Source: CAYNHF01 sp964397045
Lineage (GTDB): Bacteria > Actinomycetota > Acidimicrobiia > Spongiisociales > UBA5794
Reading direction: 5' to 3'
Assembly (NCBI GenBank): GCA_964397045.1
Contig: CAYNHF010000003.1
Span: 62,001 to 126,000 of the forward strand
DNA: 64,000 nt
Below are positions 24,327 to 34,198 of the stretch, piece after piece (within the stretch, counting starts at the first letter, position 1; each line of letters opens with the position of its first letter). The notes beneath the pieces were generated by a model. It saw only the letters and a program-made list of their open reading frames with translations. It did no database searches and was not told where the DNA came from. The position numbers were made by a program, and so were the translations under genes.

Positions 24327-25958
24327 ATGAACGATGAACCGGCACCTGGGGACCCGCTGACTCGGGGACGGACCGCTTTCGACGACTTCTCGTGGACTGC
24401 TGCGTTCGAGTCCCTCACCGAGGCTGACGAGAGTGGTGAGCTCGGCCCGGAAGACCTCGAACTCCTGTCGGCCGCTGCCTACATGCTCGGACGCGTAGGA
24501 GACATGTTGGAAGCCTTGGAGCGTGCTCATTACGTGTACTTGGAGTCTGATCGACGGCGACAGGCGGCCCGCTCCGCGATCTGGATGGGCACGAATCTGG
24601 CCCTGAGGGGAAAGATGGGCCCGGCTAGTGGCTGGATCGGAAGAGGTCAGCGGCTCATCGAAGCCGATGACGACTGTGTCGAACAGGGGTACCTGCTGCT
24701 TCCGCTGCTCTTTCGTCACGAGGCCGCGGGTGACCTGGACACGGTTGGCGCGACGGCACGCGCCGCAGCCGACATCGGCCGCCGGTTCGGCGACGCCGAT
24801 CTGATCGCACTCGCAATGCACGCTGAGGGCAGATCCATGGTCAAACGCGGCGCGGCCGCTGCGGGAGTCGCGCTGCTCGACGAGGTCATGTTGTCTGTGA
24901 CCAGCGGCGATCTATCTCCGGTGGTGACCGGGATGGTGTATTGCAGCGTCATCGAGGGCTGCTACGAAATCCATGAGATCAATCGTGCGAGTGATTGGAC
25001 GGCGGCGCTGTCGCAGTGGTGTGATGACCAGCCCGACCTGGTGGCCTTCACTGGCCAGTGCCTCGCCCACCGAGCAGAGATCCGGCAACTACAGGGGAGC
25101 TGGAGCGATGCGCTGGCAGAGGCGCAACGTGCTCACGGCCGGAACGCACGCGGGTTGATCGCAGCGCAGGCCTTCTACCAGGAGGGTGAGGTCCACCGGC
25201 TGCGCGGGGAGTATGTCGTTGCCGAAGAGGCGTATTCGAACGTCAGGCAGAGCGGCGGGGATCCGCAGCCGGGGATGGCTCGCCTGCGGCTTGCACAAGG
25301 GAACGCGGCGGCAGCGGAAGCCGGAATCAAGAGAGCGGTGGCGGAGGCAGGGGATGCCGCGTCTCGCGCTCGACTCCTACCGACGTTGGTCGATGTCATG
25401 CTGGAAGTGGGCGAAGCAAGACTCGCAGGGGAGGCGTCGGATGAACTCACCGGGATTGCCGCAGGAACCGGGATCGAGTTTCATCAAGCGGCCGCCGCGC
25501 GCGGCGCCGTCGCGACGGAAGCGGTCGACTGGATACCCGCCCTGGCTTCGCTGCGACAAGCCCTTGTGCTGTGGCAGAGCCTCGAAGTTCCGTACGAAGT
25601 GGCGCGCACTCGGGTGCTCATGGCCCGGTCACTGGAAGGATTGGGTGACCACGACACAGCGGCTCTCGAATTCGAGGCAGCTCGGACGGGTTTCGAGCAA
25701 CTCGGTGCTCAACCAGACGTCCTCCTGGTGAACGGGCTGACGGGCGGGGACTCGCGCCGGGACGCTCTCGGCTTGTCGAACCGGGAACTGGAGGTCCTTC
25801 GACTACTCACGACGGGTGCCACCAACCGAGAGATCGCCGCTGAACTCATACTGAGCGAGCGGACCATCGACCGGCACGTGAGCAATCTCTACGCCAAGCT
25901 CGGAGTTGGTTCACGCGCCGCCGCCACCGCATATGCATACGAACACGGCCTCATCTGA
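24327..25958 (+). CDS. LuxR-family regulator with TPR-like sensor region
   Basis: About 543 residues. Roughly 470 residues of Ala/Leu-rich helical repeats resemble TPR arrays and lack an ATPase Walker motif. They are followed by a GerE/LuxR helix-turn-helix (LSNRELEVLRLLTTGATNRE, then ERTIDRHVSNLYAKLG). ATG at 24327 has no ribosome-binding site, but TATCTT at 24315-24320 sits 6 bases upstream, the arrangement of a leaderless actinobacterial mRNA. A GTG at 24312 is in frame but overlaps that element. It may control the flavin monooxygenase gene that follows 112 bp downstream. Confidence 0.87.
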   Translation: MNDEPAPGDPLTRGRTAFDDFSWTAAFESLTEADESGELGPEDLELLSAAAYMLGRVGDMLEALERAHYVYLESDRRRQAARSAIWMGTNLALRGKMGPASGWIGRGQRLIEADDDCVEQGYLLLPLLFRHEAAGDLDTVGATARAAADIGRRFGDADLIALAMHAEGRSMVKRGAAAAGVALLDEVMLSVTSGDLSPVVTGMVYCSVIEGCYEIHEINRASDWTAALSQWCDDQPDLVAFTGQCLAHRAEIRQLQGSWSDALAEAQRAHGRNARGLIAAQAFYQEGEVHRLRGEYVVAEEAYSNVRQSGGDPQPGMARLRLAQGNAAAAEAGIKRAVAEAGDAASRARLLPTLVDVMLEVGEARLAGEASDELTGIAAGTGIEFHQAAAARGAVATEAVDWIPALASLRQALVLWQSLEVPYEVARTRVLMARSLEGLGDHDTAALEFEAARTGFEQLGAQPDVLLVNGLTGGDSRRDALGLSNRELEVLRLLTTGATNREIAAELILSERTIDRHVSNLYAKLGVGSRAAATAYAYEHGLI

Positions 25959-26070
25959 CTAGCCGCATTGGGTAGTTCCACCCACAACTGCACGATGAGA
26001 ATTGGGCGATCTCACCGAAGTCGTCACCGCTGCCGCCCAATACCTTGCTCGTAGCGGCAGCAGGAGGAGC

Positions 26071-27198
26071 ATGACCAGTCATTCCCCGGAGCGGGTCGAC
26101 ACGATCGTCATTGGCGGCGGCCAAACCGGCCTCATGGTGGGCCATGAACTGAGCAGACAGGGAGTCGACTACGTGATTCTCGACGCACATCGTCGGGTCG
26201 GCGATGCCTGGCGTCAGCGCTGGGATTCGCTGCTGTTGTTCACGCCTGCCCGAATGAACGCGCTTCCCGGTTTGTCGTTTCCAGCGCGAGGTTCTGAATA
26301 TGTCTCCAAGGATGATGTTGCCGACTACCTGGAGGACTACGCCCGTCAGATGTCTCTTCCGATCCGCAACGGCATCCGTGTCGAGAACATGACGCGCGAG
26401 GATGATACGTATGTAGTGACCACCAACCAGGGCACCCTGCGCGCATCCAACGTGGTTGTAGCCATGGCGAACTACCAGGTCCCAAGAACGCCTGTCTTCG
26501 CTGCGGATCTTGGTCCCGATGTCATCCAGATGCACTCGAGCCAATATCGCAATCCTGAGCAGCTGCAGGAGGGAGACGTTCTAGTGGTGGGCATGGGCAA
26601 CTCGGGAGCCGATATCGCTCTCGAGGTTGCCGGGACTCACAGAACGCTGGCCTCAGGGACGGAGACCGGCCACGTTCCCTTCCGTCTCGAGGGTCCGTTC
26701 GGCAAGTGGATCGGGGTCCGACTCGTCCGTTTTGTTGCAGTCGATGTTCTGAACACTGCGACTATGGTCGGGCGAAAGGCCAGGCCGAAGATGCTTGGCA
26801 AAGCGGCGCCGCTGGTTCGAGTCAAGCCAAAGGATCTGGCCGCTGCGGGCGTCGAGCGCGTGCCGCGGATCGAGGGAGTCACGAATGGACTCCCGACGAC
26901 GGAAGATGGTCGAGTTCTCGACGTCACGAATGTCATCTGGTGCACAGGCTTCCAGGCCGGCTTCTCGTGGATCGATCTGCAGGTGTTCGACGAGACTGGC
27001 AAGCCGAGACATGAACGCGGCGTTGTGCACGATCATCCCGGTCTCTACTTCGTTGGTCTGTTCTTCCTGCACTCACTGTGGTCCGAGACGCTCACCGGCA
27101 TGCAGGCCGATGCCCGGTATGTGGTGAGACATTTGGTGGATCGCACAGATGCTCTAGAAACGGCGGTCGTGGGATCGGGCAACGCGCCACCGAAGTAG
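26071..27198 (+). CDS. FAD-dependent monooxygenase / NAD(P)-binding oxidoreductase
   Basis: About 375 residues. The N-terminal Rossmann motif for FAD is TIVIGGGQTGLMVG, and a second dinucleotide-binding motif for NADPH is VVGMGNSGADIA in the middle. A C-terminal VIWCTGFQAGFSWI matches the ATG-containing segment of flavin monooxygenases. Together these place it with the FMO/YhiM-like class that oxygenates small substrates. AGGAGG at 26062-26067 decides for the ATG at 26071 over an upstream in-frame start. It is soluble and cytoplasmic. The substrate is unknown. Confidence 0.87.
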   Translation: MTSHSPERVDTIVIGGGQTGLMVGHELSRQGVDYVILDAHRRVGDAWRQRWDSLLLFTPARMNALPGLSFPARGSEYVSKDDVADYLEDYARQMSLPIRNGIRVENMTREDDTYVVTTNQGTLRASNVVVAMANYQVPRTPVFAADLGPDVIQMHSSQYRNPEQLQEGDVLVVGMGNSGADIALEVAGTHRTLASGTETGHVPFRLEGPFGKWIGVRLVRFVAVDVLNTATMVGRKARPKMLGKAAPLVRVKPKDLAAAGVERVPRIEGVTNGLPTTEDGRVLDVTNVIWCTGFQAGFSWIDLQVFDETGKPRHERGVVHDHPGLYFVGLFFLHSLWSETLTGMQADARYVVRHLVDRTDALETAVVGSGNAPPK

Positions 27199-27284
27199 GC
27201 CGGTCGGGAGCCATTGCGGAGCCGCTCGCGCGTTCGTGAACCCACGCCACCGTTCCGGTGTCGCGCTTCTCGTCGTCCCAACGT

Positions 27285-28496
27285 TCAGCTGGTCTCTTGC
27301 CGACGGCGGGCGACGCGATGCAGCTGCTCGTCGAGCGGGTGAGAGGCGCTCCTGCCGCCTCCGGCGCTGAGCGGCTGCATGTTCGATACCTCAATGACGT
27401 CCACTGAGGCGTCGAAGTAGAGCGCCCCGGCAGCCACCAGATCCGTCTCGGCTGCTCGTCGGAGGGAGCCCGGTTGATCCGCGAAAAGGTGATACCGAAT
27501 CGACTCCGTCGGCTGGTCGGTTGCCTGCCACACTCCGATGATCCGGCCGCGGTGCACCAACGTTGCCGTGGAGTTGCCGCCACCGTCGTACACGTAGTCG
27601 AGGAGGGCGGGATCCAGGAATCGGGCCCGCTCCCGGTATCCCTGGACGTAAGGATCCAGGAGTGGAAGAGCATGGACCGTGTCCCCGAACTCCTCACCCG
27701 TGTGACCGCCGCCAATCCGAAACAGGGGCCCCGGCCAGCCTTCAACGGCCACCTCCTCGACGTCCTCGGCCAGGCTCGCCAGCGCCGTTCGGCACTTCTC
27801 CTTGGTGAAACCGGTCCACCATGAGATATCGGAGACGGTGACCGGGCCATACGAGCGGACGTAGCGGCGGATCAGTTCCGTGATCGCGACCTCTTCTCTC
27901 CAGGCGTGGAGATCTACGCCGGGAAGGACGTCCGCCCAGCGGTGGTACCGGCGGACGCTCGACCGCCAGCTGCGAGGAGGGGCACCGCCGACGAGCCTTC
28001 CGGCGTCGCACATCCGGCTGACAACCCCGGGGAGGTCCACCGGAGGCGCGACATCGAGGTTGCGGCGCAAGTCCCTCACCGTCATTGGCCCCTCTGCCAG
28101 GGCGGCTTCGACTGCATCTGCCAGTTGGTCAAAGTCGTACTCAGTCAATCCCGAGTCGCGCAGCCAGCGTGCGGCGAGCCCTCCGGTGAGGTGGCGGGTC
28201 GCCCCGGCCGCGATGGATAGGAGTTCGCGGGTGAAGACGAACATGGTGAGACGCATGGCCCGCAACCGCGCCAGGTCCCAGTGGTCCCACATTGCGGAGG
28301 CGAGGTCGGCGCGATCGAACCCCGGAAAACGAGCACGGACTGAGAGGTAGGGGCCGGCCGGGCTGGTGTTGTGGAGACCTACGAGTTCGTTTGTGATCTG
28401 TTCGATCGACGCTCCGGGTCGCGACAGTGAGTGGCGCGCCGCGGCGCAGGCCAACGCGTCTGCAGCGGCCACGATGGTGACGTTTGTCACTTGCAT
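27285..28496 (-). CDS. Winged-helix DNA-binding protein, HTH_42/AlkZ-like
   Basis: 403 residues with the tandem winged-helix architecture of the HTH_42 family (formerly DUF1006). Recognisable blocks are LVGLHNTSPAGPYLSVRARF, LTMFVFTRELL and the later RRYVRSYGPVTVSDISWWTG. Family members include AlkZ-type DNA glycosylases that excise crosslinked or alkylated bases. The C-terminal STATLVHRGRIIGVWQ strand pair is conserved in them, but the glycosylase-specific Gln-x-Gln motif is not obvious, so repair activity is uncertain. It stands alone on the minus strand. Confidence 0.82.
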   Translation of the reverse strand: MQVTNVTIVAAADALACAAARHSLSRPGASIEQITNELVGLHNTSPAGPYLSVRARFPGFDRADLASAMWDHWDLARLRAMRLTMFVFTRELLSIAAGATRHLTGGLAARWLRDSGLTEYDFDQLADAVEAALAEGPMTVRDLRRNLDVAPPVDLPGVVSRMCDAGRLVGGAPPRSWRSSVRRYHRWADVLPGVDLHAWREEVAITELIRRYVRSYGPVTVSDISWWTGFTKEKCRTALASLAEDVEEVAVEGWPGPLFRIGGGHTGEEFGDTVHALPLLDPYVQGYRERARFLDPALLDYVYDGGGNSTATLVHRGRIIGVWQATDQPTESIRYHLFADQPGSLRRAAETDLVAAGALYFDASVDVIEVSNMQPLSAGGGRSASHPLDEQLHRVARRRQETS

Positions 28497-28939
28497 CCCC
28501 TCGCGGGATGGAGGGACCGTAGTCCTGCCTCATGATGCACGCTTGGCAACCCCCTTCCCGATGGCCGCATGTACGAACCTCTGCAGTTGTGCCTCGTCTC
28601 ACCCTGTCGACAACGGTGCGGCAAGACAAGAGCCAGAATGCCCGACGCTCTAGAGGTGGTGACACGGATTCGGATCCATAGGCCTCTTGCGTCGTGATAC
28701 CGGTCACGACGGCAGCTTGCTTCCGGCGGTGAGGATTCCTCCTGCACTGATCGGAATCGCCGACCGGCGAGTAACCCCTTTTGGCTGCCGGTGGTGGGCG
28801 TCTCCGGGAACCGAGTGCGGCTCCGCGGCGTCGTATGGGTGTAGATGGGCTCCTTCGCGACATCAGCCGACCACCACGGCATCACCTGCACGCCCCCCGT
28901 TGCTTCCCTGCACGGGCGGGTCGGATCGGGCGTGCGCTG
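28497..28939. other. Intergenic region before the two-component operon
   Basis: About 440 bp between divergent genes. Open frames on both strands here have Arg/Ser/His-rich composition without motifs and I do not call genes. The region probably holds the promoters for the AlkZ-like gene and the six-gene operon, but I could not identify convincing elements. Confidence 0.4.
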
Positions 28940-29644
28940 ATGCGGATTCTCGTTGTCGAGGACGAGTCCGACCTGGCCTCTGCCATTGCGACCAGCTTGC
29001 GACGCGACGGGTATGCCATCGACGTCGCCAACGACGGCGCTTCAGCGCTGGATCGGGTCGCGGTCAACGACTACGACGTGGTTTGCCTCGACCTCAACCT
29101 GCCGGACGTCGATGGACTCGAGGTGTGCCGCCGCGTTGTTGCCGGGAACCCCCACGCATCTGATCCGCCCGCTGCGCCGCCGAAGATCATCATGCTGACC
29201 GCACGCGGCGGCATCAGCGATCGCATCGAAGGGCTCGACCAGGGTGCAGACGACTATCTAGTGAAGCCGTTCTCGCTGGGAGAACTCGGTGCCCGGATTC
29301 GGGCCCTGCTGCGGCGCGACACGCCGACCGGCAACTCCGTTGTCGCCGTCGCAGGGATCGAGATGGACACCGTCCACCATGAGGTCCACCACCAGGGCAA
29401 TCCGGTCGATCTCACCGCCAAGGAATTCGCACTCTTGCGGTGGTTTCTACTGCACCCCGGTGAGGTACACAGCAGCGAACGGCTGCTGGAACACGTCTGG
29501 GATGAACACGCCGACCCCTTCACTAATACGGTGCGGGTGACTATCTCGAACCTCCGTCGCAAGCTGGCGGAGGCCTCTGGTAGCGCCGACCAGCCCATCA
29601 CCACCCTGCCGGGCCGCGGCTACCAGCTACGGAGCGACCGATGA
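28940..29644 (+). CDS. OmpR-family response regulator
   Basis: About 234 residues. The receiver domain has the acidic pair in VVEDESD, the phospho-acceptor Asp in VVCLDLNLPDVDG, the Thr switch in MLTARG and the Lys in LVKPFSLGEL. It is followed by a winged-helix effector (LTAKEFALLRWFLLHPGEV, then TVRVTISNLRRKL and PGRGYQLR). The ATG at 28940 begins the conserved MRILVVED; upstream in-frame sequence is not family-like. The stop overlaps the histidine kinase start as ATGA. It heads a six-gene operon. Confidence 0.94.
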   Translation: MRILVVEDESDLASAIATSLRRDGYAIDVANDGASALDRVAVNDYDVVCLDLNLPDVDGLEVCRRVVAGNPHASDPPAAPPKIIMLTARGGISDRIEGLDQGADDYLVKPFSLGELGARIRALLRRDTPTGNSVVAVAGIEMDTVHHEVHHQGNPVDLTAKEFALLRWFLLHPGEVHSSERLLEHVWDEHADPFTNTVRVTISNLRRKLAEASGSADQPITTLPGRGYQLRSDR

Positions 29645-30774
29645 TTGCCGACGAGCTCGCGGTGCCGCGGCGGAGTCGGGTGAGGGCCCGTATCGCGGTC
29701 GGCCTCACCGTCTCCACCCTGCTGGTTGCGGCACTGGTGGCGGTTGCCGCCACGGCACTTGCCGCATGGCAGCCCAGCGAGGGCGTCGCGGGGACCCAGG
29801 CTGGGGCGGCTCGAGTCGGCGAGGAGGTGACTGTGGTCATCGTCACCGACGAAGGGGCAGACGCGGCGGCGGCTCGGACCCGAACCGATACGTTGCGGTG
29901 GAGCCTCGTGGCGCTCGCCGTGTCCGCGATTCCGGCAATCGGGGTTGGATGGTTCGCGGCGGGGCGCATGCTCGGGACCGTGGATGAGGCATTGGCAGAG
30001 GTTGTGGGCGCAGAAGAGGAGCGGCAGCGCAGGCTGCAGGAGGTGGTCCATGAACTTCGTACCCCATTGGCTGTGATGGGAACCAACCTCGAATTAGCCG
30101 CGACCGAGGCGGATCTGGAGGCAGAAGCCGCAGGCTTCATCGGCGCCGCTCGCCGCGCCGTGGACCGGATGGGTCGTACGGTTGACGACCTCGCAGGGCA
30201 CGGCAGGCTGGCCGTTGAAGCAGAAGACGAAGCCACCGAGGTGGCGATTCTTACCGGCGAGGTAGTGGCGGAGCACGCCGGATCTGCCCATGGCCGCGGG
30301 CTCCATCTCATAGTCACCGGCAGCGCAGCCACCGAGATTCCCGAAGTCGATCAGGCCGCAGTCCGTACCGTGCTCGGCAATCTCATGGCGAATGCGGTAC
30401 GTCTCGCGCCGCGGGGGTCCGTGGTGAGTCTCGACTGGGGAGAAACGGCAGACTGGGCGTGGATCGCCGTCACGGACGAGGGGCCAGGGCTTCCACCGCG
30501 CCACCATGCCCGCGTCTTCGAACGGGGCTGGCGTGGCCGCCATGAACGAGACCGTGGCGAAGCAAGTGACCGATCGGGGCTCGGCCTCACCATCACCCGC
30601 CAGCTCACCGAAGCCCAGGGTGGAGTCGTCACCGTCGAGTCCGATGAGGGTGCTGGGTCCACCTTTGCCATCTGGTTGCCACTCAATGCCGATGCTGCTG
30701 CGGCAGATATCGTGGACCCCGACGGCATTCACCCGACCGCTCACCCCTGGCGCAAGGATCTCATCACCTCTTGA
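29641..30774 (+). CDS. Sensor histidine kinase without HAMP domain
   Basis: 377 residues. Transmembrane segments at about 19-41 and 85-105 enclose a short extracytoplasmic loop of 40 residues. The phospho-acceptor box EVVHELRTPLAV follows the second segment with only a short helix between, so no standard HAMP is apparent. The ATP-binding domain has an N-box NLMANAVRLA, G1 DEGPGLPP and G2 SGLGLTI. It pairs with the response regulator encoded just upstream. The small loop suggests it senses the membrane or a partner, perhaps the downstream protease, rather than a large ligand. Confidence 0.93.
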   Translation: MIADELAVPRRSRVRARIAVGLTVSTLLVAALVAVAATALAAWQPSEGVAGTQAGAARVGEEVTVVIVTDEGADAAAARTRTDTLRWSLVALAVSAIPAIGVGWFAAGRMLGTVDEALAEVVGAEEERQRRLQEVVHELRTPLAVMGTNLELAATEADLEAEAAGFIGAARRAVDRMGRTVDDLAGHGRLAVEAEDEATEVAILTGEVVAEHAGSAHGRGLHLIVTGSAATEIPEVDQAAVRTVLGNLMANAVRLAPRGSVVSLDWGETADWAWIAVTDEGPGLPPRHHARVFERGWRGRHERDRGEASDRSGLGLTITRQLTEAQGGVVTVESDEGAGSTFAIWLPLNADAAAADIVDPDGIHPTAHPWRKDLITS

Positions 30775-30831
30775 CGCCGGCTTTATGCGCGCTGCCGTAT
30801 GTTCGCCCGGTTGCTCACTCCGGAGGTTCCT

Positions 30832-32178
30832 TTGACACAGCTCGACACCAGTACCCGGGAGGCCCGTCCTTCTCGACGGTCCTGGCGCGACCTTCCCGCG
30901 TCGCCACCGGTGTCGGACGAGATTCCGCACCTCGAACCTGATCCCGCGGCGCAAGCGGTGGCCTCCACCATCGAGCTCCCGGCGACCGCGGTTGAGGTGC
31001 CGCCCGCCATTGATCCCAGACGGCGTCGTAGCGAACGGTTCTATCTGGGTGTTGGAGCGGCGCTTCTGGCTCTTGTGGTCGCGGTCGTGGCCGCCGTCGT
31101 GTGGACCGGCGATGCCGGGGCCACTACACCCACCGTCGCCGCCACGGAGGCTGATCCCGGTGCCGTAGCCGCGGCCCTCGGACCGGCCGTAGTGCAGATC
31201 GAGTTGTTCGGTGGCCTCGATGCCGGAGGCGGAGTTGGCTCGGGTGTTATCTACGACACCGCCGGTCTGGTGCTCACCGCTCACCACGTGGTTGCCTTCT
31301 CCGATGAGGTGTCGGTCCGCACCGCAGACGACAGGACATTCAATGGTCGGGTGGTTGGCCGTGCTCCCGAGCGCGACCTCGCCGTTGTAGCTCTCGAGGC
31401 TGCCGATGACCTCGTTGCCGCACCAATCGCAGAACCTGGATCCGTTGAGGTCGGCGAGCCGGCATTCGCGCTCGGTAGTCCGTTCGGCTTCCAGTCTTCG
31501 GTCACGGCGGGGATCATCTCCGGCCTCGATCGCGAGCTCGACACCCCGGTCGGCCTGCTTACCGGCCTCATCCAGACCGACGCACCGATCAACCCCGGCA
31601 ACTCAGGTGGTCCGCTGGCAGATGCCGAGGCGAAGGTGATCGGAATCAACACGGCCATCGCCTCGGTGTCCGGTGGAAACGACGGGGTCGGTTTTGCGAT
31701 TCCGGTGGAAGACTTCGCCTCGCTGCTGGAGGAGGTCGAGGCCGCAGGTGGGATGGACGCACCAACGGTTCCTGCTCCGGAGGACGCAGGCGGGTTGGGC
31801 AGTTTGATTCCGGGCCTCGATGGTCTCATCCCCGATCTCGACGAGTTGATTCCGGGCCTCGATCAGTTGCCTGGCCTCCAGGAGTTGCTCGACGAGCTCT
31901 TCCGGCCCACACCCGGCCCGCAGCCCCCGACCCCGCAGCAGCCGACGCCGTCGCCTGCTCCGAACCAGTCGGATCCGTTGCCGGGCATCGATGAGATGCT
32001 CGAAGAACTGTTCGGCACCGGAAGCGGGCAACAGCAGCTCGATCAGCTGCCGGGGCTCGACGAGATGCTCAACGACCTGTTCGGGCCGGATGCGATACCA
32101 CAGGAACTTCAGCAGCTCCTCGACGAGCTGTTCGGGGTTCCTGGAGGCGTGCCAGACAGTGGAGGGGGCCAGGCATGA
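30832..32178 (+). CDS. HtrA-like trypsin-type serine protease, membrane-anchored, with C-terminal LDELFG repeats
   Basis: About 448 residues. A cytoplasmic Pro/Arg-rich N-terminus and one membrane segment (about residues 71-93) lead to a trypsin-like domain with His in LTAHHVV, Asp in ERDLAVV and Ser in PGNSGGPL. The PDZ domain expected in HtrA/DegP is absent. In its place is a Pro-rich tail with at least four acidic amphipathic repeats (LQELLDELF, IDEMLEELFG, LDEMLNDLFG, LQQLLDELFG). GGAGG at 30822-30826 points to the TTG at 30832; an ATG at 30799 is also in frame. It sits 57 bp after the kinase gene and overlaps the MoxR start. Confidence 0.87.
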   Translation: MTQLDTSTREARPSRRSWRDLPASPPVSDEIPHLEPDPAAQAVASTIELPATAVEVPPAIDPRRRRSERFYLGVGAALLALVVAVVAAVVWTGDAGATTPTVAATEADPGAVAAALGPAVVQIELFGGLDAGGGVGSGVIYDTAGLVLTAHHVVAFSDEVSVRTADDRTFNGRVVGRAPERDLAVVALEAADDLVAAPIAEPGSVEVGEPAFALGSPFGFQSSVTAGIISGLDRELDTPVGLLTGLIQTDAPINPGNSGGPLADAEAKVIGINTAIASVSGGNDGVGFAIPVEDFASLLEEVEAAGGMDAPTVPAPEDAGGLGSLIPGLDGLIPDLDELIPGLDQLPGLQELLDELFRPTPGPQPPTPQQPTPSPAPNQSDPLPGIDEMLEELFGTGSGQQQLDQLPGLDEMLNDLFGPDAIPQELQQLLDELFGVPGGVPDSGGGQA

Positions 32179-33227
32179 CGACCACAGAACAACCCGTCAC
32201 CGCACAGCACACGCGGGCACCGCTTGATCCCGCCTTGTCTGCCGTACAGCTGCGCCAGGTGATGACCGAACTGCAGCGGGTGATCGTCGGCCAAGAACGA
32301 GTGCTCGAACGGGTGCTGGTTGCGCTGCTGGCGGGCGGCCACTGCCTGCTCGAAGGAGTCCCGGGCATCGGCAAGACGCTCACCGTATCCACGCTGGCTC
32401 AGACGCTGGGTGGCACGTTCGCTCGCATTCAATTCACTCCCGATCTGCTCCCATCCGACATCGTCGGCACCAGGGTTTATCGACCCTCGACTGAGAGCTT
32501 CGACGTGGAGCTGGGGCCGGTGTTTGTCAACTTCGTGCTCACCGACGAGATCAACCGCGCTCCCGCCAAGGTGCAGTCAGCCCTGCTCGAAGTCATGGCA
32601 GAACGGCAGGTGTCGCTCGGCGGGGTGACCCATCCGCTGCCCTCACCGTTCCTGGTGCTTGCCACCCAGAACCCCATCGAATCCGAAGGGGTGTATCCGT
32701 TGCCGGAGGCGCAGCGCGACCGCTTCCTGATGCGGATTCCGGTTGACTACCCGACTGCTCAGCAGGAACACGACATCGTCGAGCGGGCCAGCCACCAACC
32801 GGCAATCCCGAATTCGGTCCTCTCGACCGAGGACGTCCAGGCATTGCAACAGGCAGCCGCCTCCGTGTACGTCGACCCTGCAGTCCAGGATTACGCCATC
32901 CGACTGGTCCTCGCCACCCGTCATCCGGATGAGCACGAAGTGGCCATCGAAGGGCTGCTGGCCTACGGCGCCAGCCCCCGTGCCAGCATCGGGTTGATCC
33001 ACGCGGGAAGGGCACTCGCCCTGTTGCGGGGCCGCAACCACCTGCTTCCGCAGGACGTCTACGACGTTGCCTACGACGTGCTCAATCACCGGCTCGTGTT
33101 GTCATTCGATGCTGTCGCAGATGGCGTTTCTGTTGATGATGTCCTGGTTGAGGTGCTCACCACCGTGGTGGCGCCTCGGTTGTCCTCCGCACAGCTGGTT
33201 TCCCTGGCGTACGCGCCCCGGGGCTGA
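32175..33227 (+). CDS. MoxR-family AAA+ ATPase
   Basis: 350 residues. Walker A is GVPGIGKT, Walker B TDEINRAPAK, sensor 1 ATQNPIESEGVYPLPEAQRD, and the C-terminal lid is the MoxR type. MoxR proteins are cytoplasmic chaperone-like ATPases that work with VWA proteins to mature metal enzymes or remodel envelope complexes. The ATG overlaps the protease stop (ATGA), and a DUF58 gene starts 2 bp after its stop, which is the classical MoxR-DUF58-VWA order. Confidence 0.95.
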   Translation: MTTTEQPVTAQHTRAPLDPALSAVQLRQVMTELQRVIVGQERVLERVLVALLAGGHCLLEGVPGIGKTLTVSTLAQTLGGTFARIQFTPDLLPSDIVGTRVYRPSTESFDVELGPVFVNFVLTDEINRAPAKVQSALLEVMAERQVSLGGVTHPLPSPFLVLATQNPIESEGVYPLPEAQRDRFLMRIPVDYPTAQQEHDIVERASHQPAIPNSVLSTEDVQALQQAAASVYVDPAVQDYAIRLVLATRHPDEHEVAIEGLLAYGASPRASIGLIHAGRALALLRGRNHLLPQDVYDVAYDVLNHRLVLSFDAVADGVSVDDVLVEVLTTVVAPRLSSAQLVSLAYAPRG

Positions 33228-33229
33228 CG

Positions 33230-34198
33230 ATGCGCAGGAAGTCCCGACCTCCATCCGGTGTTCAGGCGCTGCCGCAGGCGCCACGGGTGACATCACCTTC
33301 GCAGGTGCCGATCGATCGACTGCGGCTGACCGTGCTGCGCCGACTCGACGGCCTGCTCGCGGGTGATCACGCCGGGCTTTTCCCCGGCCACGGATCCGAG
33401 CACGGCGAGGCCCGACCGTACGTGCCGGGCGACGACCCACGCCACATCGATTGGGCCGTGACCGCCCGGACCAGCCAGCCCCATGTCCGGGACACCATCG
33501 CCGATCACGAACTGGAGTTGTGGCTGATCGCCGACACTTCGTCGAGCCTCGCGTTTGGGACGGGGCAGGCCACGAAACATGAACTCGCTTGGTCCGCGGC
33601 AGGTGCATTTGCCTTGCTCGCCGCAACAGGCGGCAATCGGGTGGGCGCAGTGCGGTCGACGCCGGAGGGCACCAGTGCCCGTCCGCACATCGTTCCTGCA
33701 CGGGGCGGCTCGAACCATGTCGGCGCGGTGCTCGCCGCACTGCGGAGGCCACCTGTCGAAGGCGAGGCAGGCGATCTCGCCGGTTCGATCGAACTGGTGC
33801 GACGCTCGGCCCGACGCCGCGGAATGGCGGTCGTTGTGTCCGACTTCCTCGGCCCTGGTGACTGGGAGCGTCCGCTACGGGCGCTCGGCCACCGCCACGA
33901 ATTGGTGGCGGTTGAGGTCATCGACCCTCGTGAGGTCGAACTGCCAAACGTCGGCCTCGTTTCGGTGGTTGATCCCGAAACTGGACGTCGTCGCCTTGTC
34001 GACACCTCAGACGCCAAGGTGCGAGATCGCTATGGCGAATTGGCGGCGACCCGTCGGGCAGACGTCGCCGCGAAGCTGGTGAGCTGCGGCGCGGACCACA
34101 TGACGCTGCGGACCGATCGCGACTGGGTGCTCGACTTCGTGCCTTTCGTCTCGGCCCGCCGGAGCCGGCTGCTGGCCGCAGGAAGGTCGCGGCGATGA
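33230..34198 (+). CDS. DUF58 protein
   Basis: 322 residues. The signature is EARPYVPGDDPRHIDWAVT followed by a divergent von Willebrand-like domain starting at LWLIADTSSSLAFG. DUF58 proteins are the usual partners of MoxR ATPases. This one has no membrane segment, whereas many have two at the N-terminus, so it is probably cytoplasmic or held by the VWA protein. Its stop overlaps the next start as ATGA. Confidence 0.9.
   Translation: MRRKSRPPSGVQALPQAPRVTSPSQVPIDRLRLTVLRRLDGLLAGDHAGLFPGHGSEHGEARPYVPGDDPRHIDWAVTARTSQPHVRDTIADHELELWLIADTSSSLAFGTGQATKHELAWSAAGAFALLAATGGNRVGAVRSTPEGTSARPHIVPARGGSNHVGAVLAALRRPPVEGEAGDLAGSIELVRRSARRRGMAVVVSDFLGPGDWERPLRALGHRHELVAVEVIDPREVELPNVGLVSVVDPETGRRRLVDTSDAKVRDRYGELAATRRADVAAKLVSCGADHMTLRTDRDWVLDFVPFVSARRSRLLAAGRSRR

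Noticed and set aside
30094..31287. 397-aa open frame on the minus strand
   Set aside because: Antisense to the histidine kinase and protease genes; low-complexity composition.
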